A stretch of DNA of 21,257 nt from Phycisphaerae bacterium (GTDB taxonomy: Bacteria > Planctomycetota > Phycisphaerae > Phycisphaerales > SM1A02). The stretch is taken from the NCBI GenBank assembly GCA_002862325.1, contig PKCT01000166.1:1-21257 (forward strand), read 5' to 3'. Each line of letters opens with the position of its first letter. Position 1 is the stretch's first letter. The translations under genes and the position numbers were made by a program. A model generated the notes under the pieces. It made no database searches and was not told the DNA's origin. It was given only the letters and a program-made list of their open reading frames with translations. Positions 20,566 through 21,257 of this stretch are shown in pieces.

Positions 20566-21257
20566 TCAGGGTTTCTTCCTTCCCCCTCCGAAGAGTTCGC
20601 CGAGGCCGTTCTCGAGGGCTTCACCTATTCCGTCTCTCACCTCGCTGGGGATCTCGATGCCGACCTTCTCCTCGAGACGTTGAATGCCATCGTCGAGGTG
20701 CTTCTCCGCTTCCGATCGAGCCTTTTCGGCGAGTACGGCGTGTCCGGCTTCCTGAAGACTCTCGGCGAGCGTCTCCTCGTCGAGGGCGATCGCGGGATCG
20801 GAGAGTTCGCCGCCCACGTCGAGTCGAAGCGTCAGGCGTGGAATGGTGGCTTCCTCGCCGCCGATCCGAATGCGGGAATCGAGCAGCTCGACATCGATCG
20901 GCGCGGCGATCTCGATGGGGGGTCCGAGCAGCATTCGTCCGTCGATCTTCGCATTGAGGCGTCCTTCTGAGAAGGGCGGGGAATCCGCATCGACGAGTTG
21001 CGTGGAGATCTGATCCGTCGGCAGGTTCCGAATCGTCAGCTGGAATCGGTCGTCCGTCGGATTTCTGGCGATGCTGGCAAGAACGACCGAGAGGGCCAGG
21101 CCATCATTGGTCTGACGAATTCGAAGAGACGGTGGAGCGTCGACGAGTTGCGGAGCCGTCGATACCGAGTCGAGGTACACGTCGTACCGCCGTGAGTCGT
21201 CCGTACCGCGCCGAACACCGCCGGCGACGATCGATCGGATGAGGATGGTGGGGTGGT
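20566..21257 (-). CDS. AsmA-like envelope protein, C-terminal part (cut by window end)
   Basis: The frame stays open to the last base of the window, so only the C-terminal approximately 229 residues are seen. The pattern is beta-strand-rich with short repeated elements (FQLTIRNLP, LNAKIDGRML, VELLDSRIRIGG, LTLRLDVGGELSDPAIALD). A helical tail follows (SLQEAGHAVLAEKARSEAEKHL, VRDGIGEALENGLGELFGG) with a basic end. This resembles the C-termini of AsmA/TIGR03545-type proteins, large inner-membrane-anchored periplasmic proteins linked to lipid transport or outer-membrane assembly. A GTG at 21180 could be read as a start, but the sequence upstream (PTILIRSIVAGGVRRG) looks like coding continuation. 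It is first in the minus-strand series leading to the PLP enzymes. Assignment by eye, moderate certainty. Confidence 0.65.
   Translation of the reverse strand, partial: HPTILIRSIVAGGVRRGTDDSRRYDVYLDSVSTAPQLVDAPPSLRIRQTNDGLALSVVLASIARNPTDDRFQLTIRNLPTDQISTQLVDADSPPFSEGRLNAKIDGRMLLGPPIEIAAPIDVELLDSRIRIGGEEATIPRLTLRLDVGGELSDPAIALDEETLAESLQEAGHAVLAEKARSEAEKHLDDGIQRLEEKVGIEIPSEVRDGIGEALENGLGELFGGGRKKP

Noticed and set aside
18515..20683. 722-codon open frame on the plus strand
   Set aside because: It lies antisense to the lysine aminotransferase, the small gene and the class V enzyme, all with clear motifs or proper context. Its translation is Arg/Ser/Val-rich with no recognisable domain; long antisense frames are common in high-GC DNA.

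Overview
The window looks like chromosomal sequence from a planctomycete, probably class Phycisphaerae. The evidence is high GC with many CGATCG-type codons and compact genes on alternating strands. A secreted glycoside hydrolase ends in the duplicated DLDGNGRVDGADLG tail common in that class. The ECF-type sigma domain, the protein kinase and the large secreted TPR protein also resemble planctomycete families. Family assignments come from reading motifs by eye; no search was run. No insertion sequence, prophage, CRISPR array or rRNA was seen.

Layout. 1-255: AT-rich (about 36% GC by hand count over 1-240), no gene. 256-1020 (+): CHAD-domain protein that begins inside the fold. 1027-3053 (-): VOC/glyoxalase protein translationally coupled to metG. 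3120-6142 (+): membrane protein resembling the C-terminal part of anti-sigma factors, secreted TPR protein, small charged protein. 6151-7044 (-): metF, divergent from rex. 7110-11075 (+): rex, two lipoproteins, a structured intergenic stretch, membrane-anchored PGRP/amidase-fold protein, cytosolic Ser/Thr kinase, HAD phosphatase. 11095-11577 (-): Rrf2-type regulator, divergent from an FHA-ECF sigma fusion (11720-12706, +). 12904-15045 (+): GH16 enzyme. 15053-15766 (-): dCMP deaminase and tRNA-Pro(UGG). 15819-17428 (+): lipoprotein and a lone nuoA. 17469-17489: terminator. 17519-21257 (-): AsmA-like protein (cut by the window end), class V aminotransferase-fold enzyme, small unknown protein, lysine 6-aminotransferase.

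How the parts may work together. The most suggestive stretch is 8.8-12.7 kb. It holds a cell-wall-recognition protein whose third zinc ligand is replaced by serine, a Ser/Thr kinase, a HAD phosphatase, a cysteine-poor Rrf2 regulator, and a sigma factor carrying its own phosphothreonine-binding FHA domain. These could form a phospho-controlled transcription switch, but that link is inference from proximity. The rest is mostly housekeeping (translation, one-carbon metabolism, nucleotide salvage, redox sensing, respiration) mixed with lineage-specific envelope proteins. Several genes (metF, rex, the gene at 3120) have a TANNNT hexamer exactly 6 nt before the ATG, which fits leaderless transcription.
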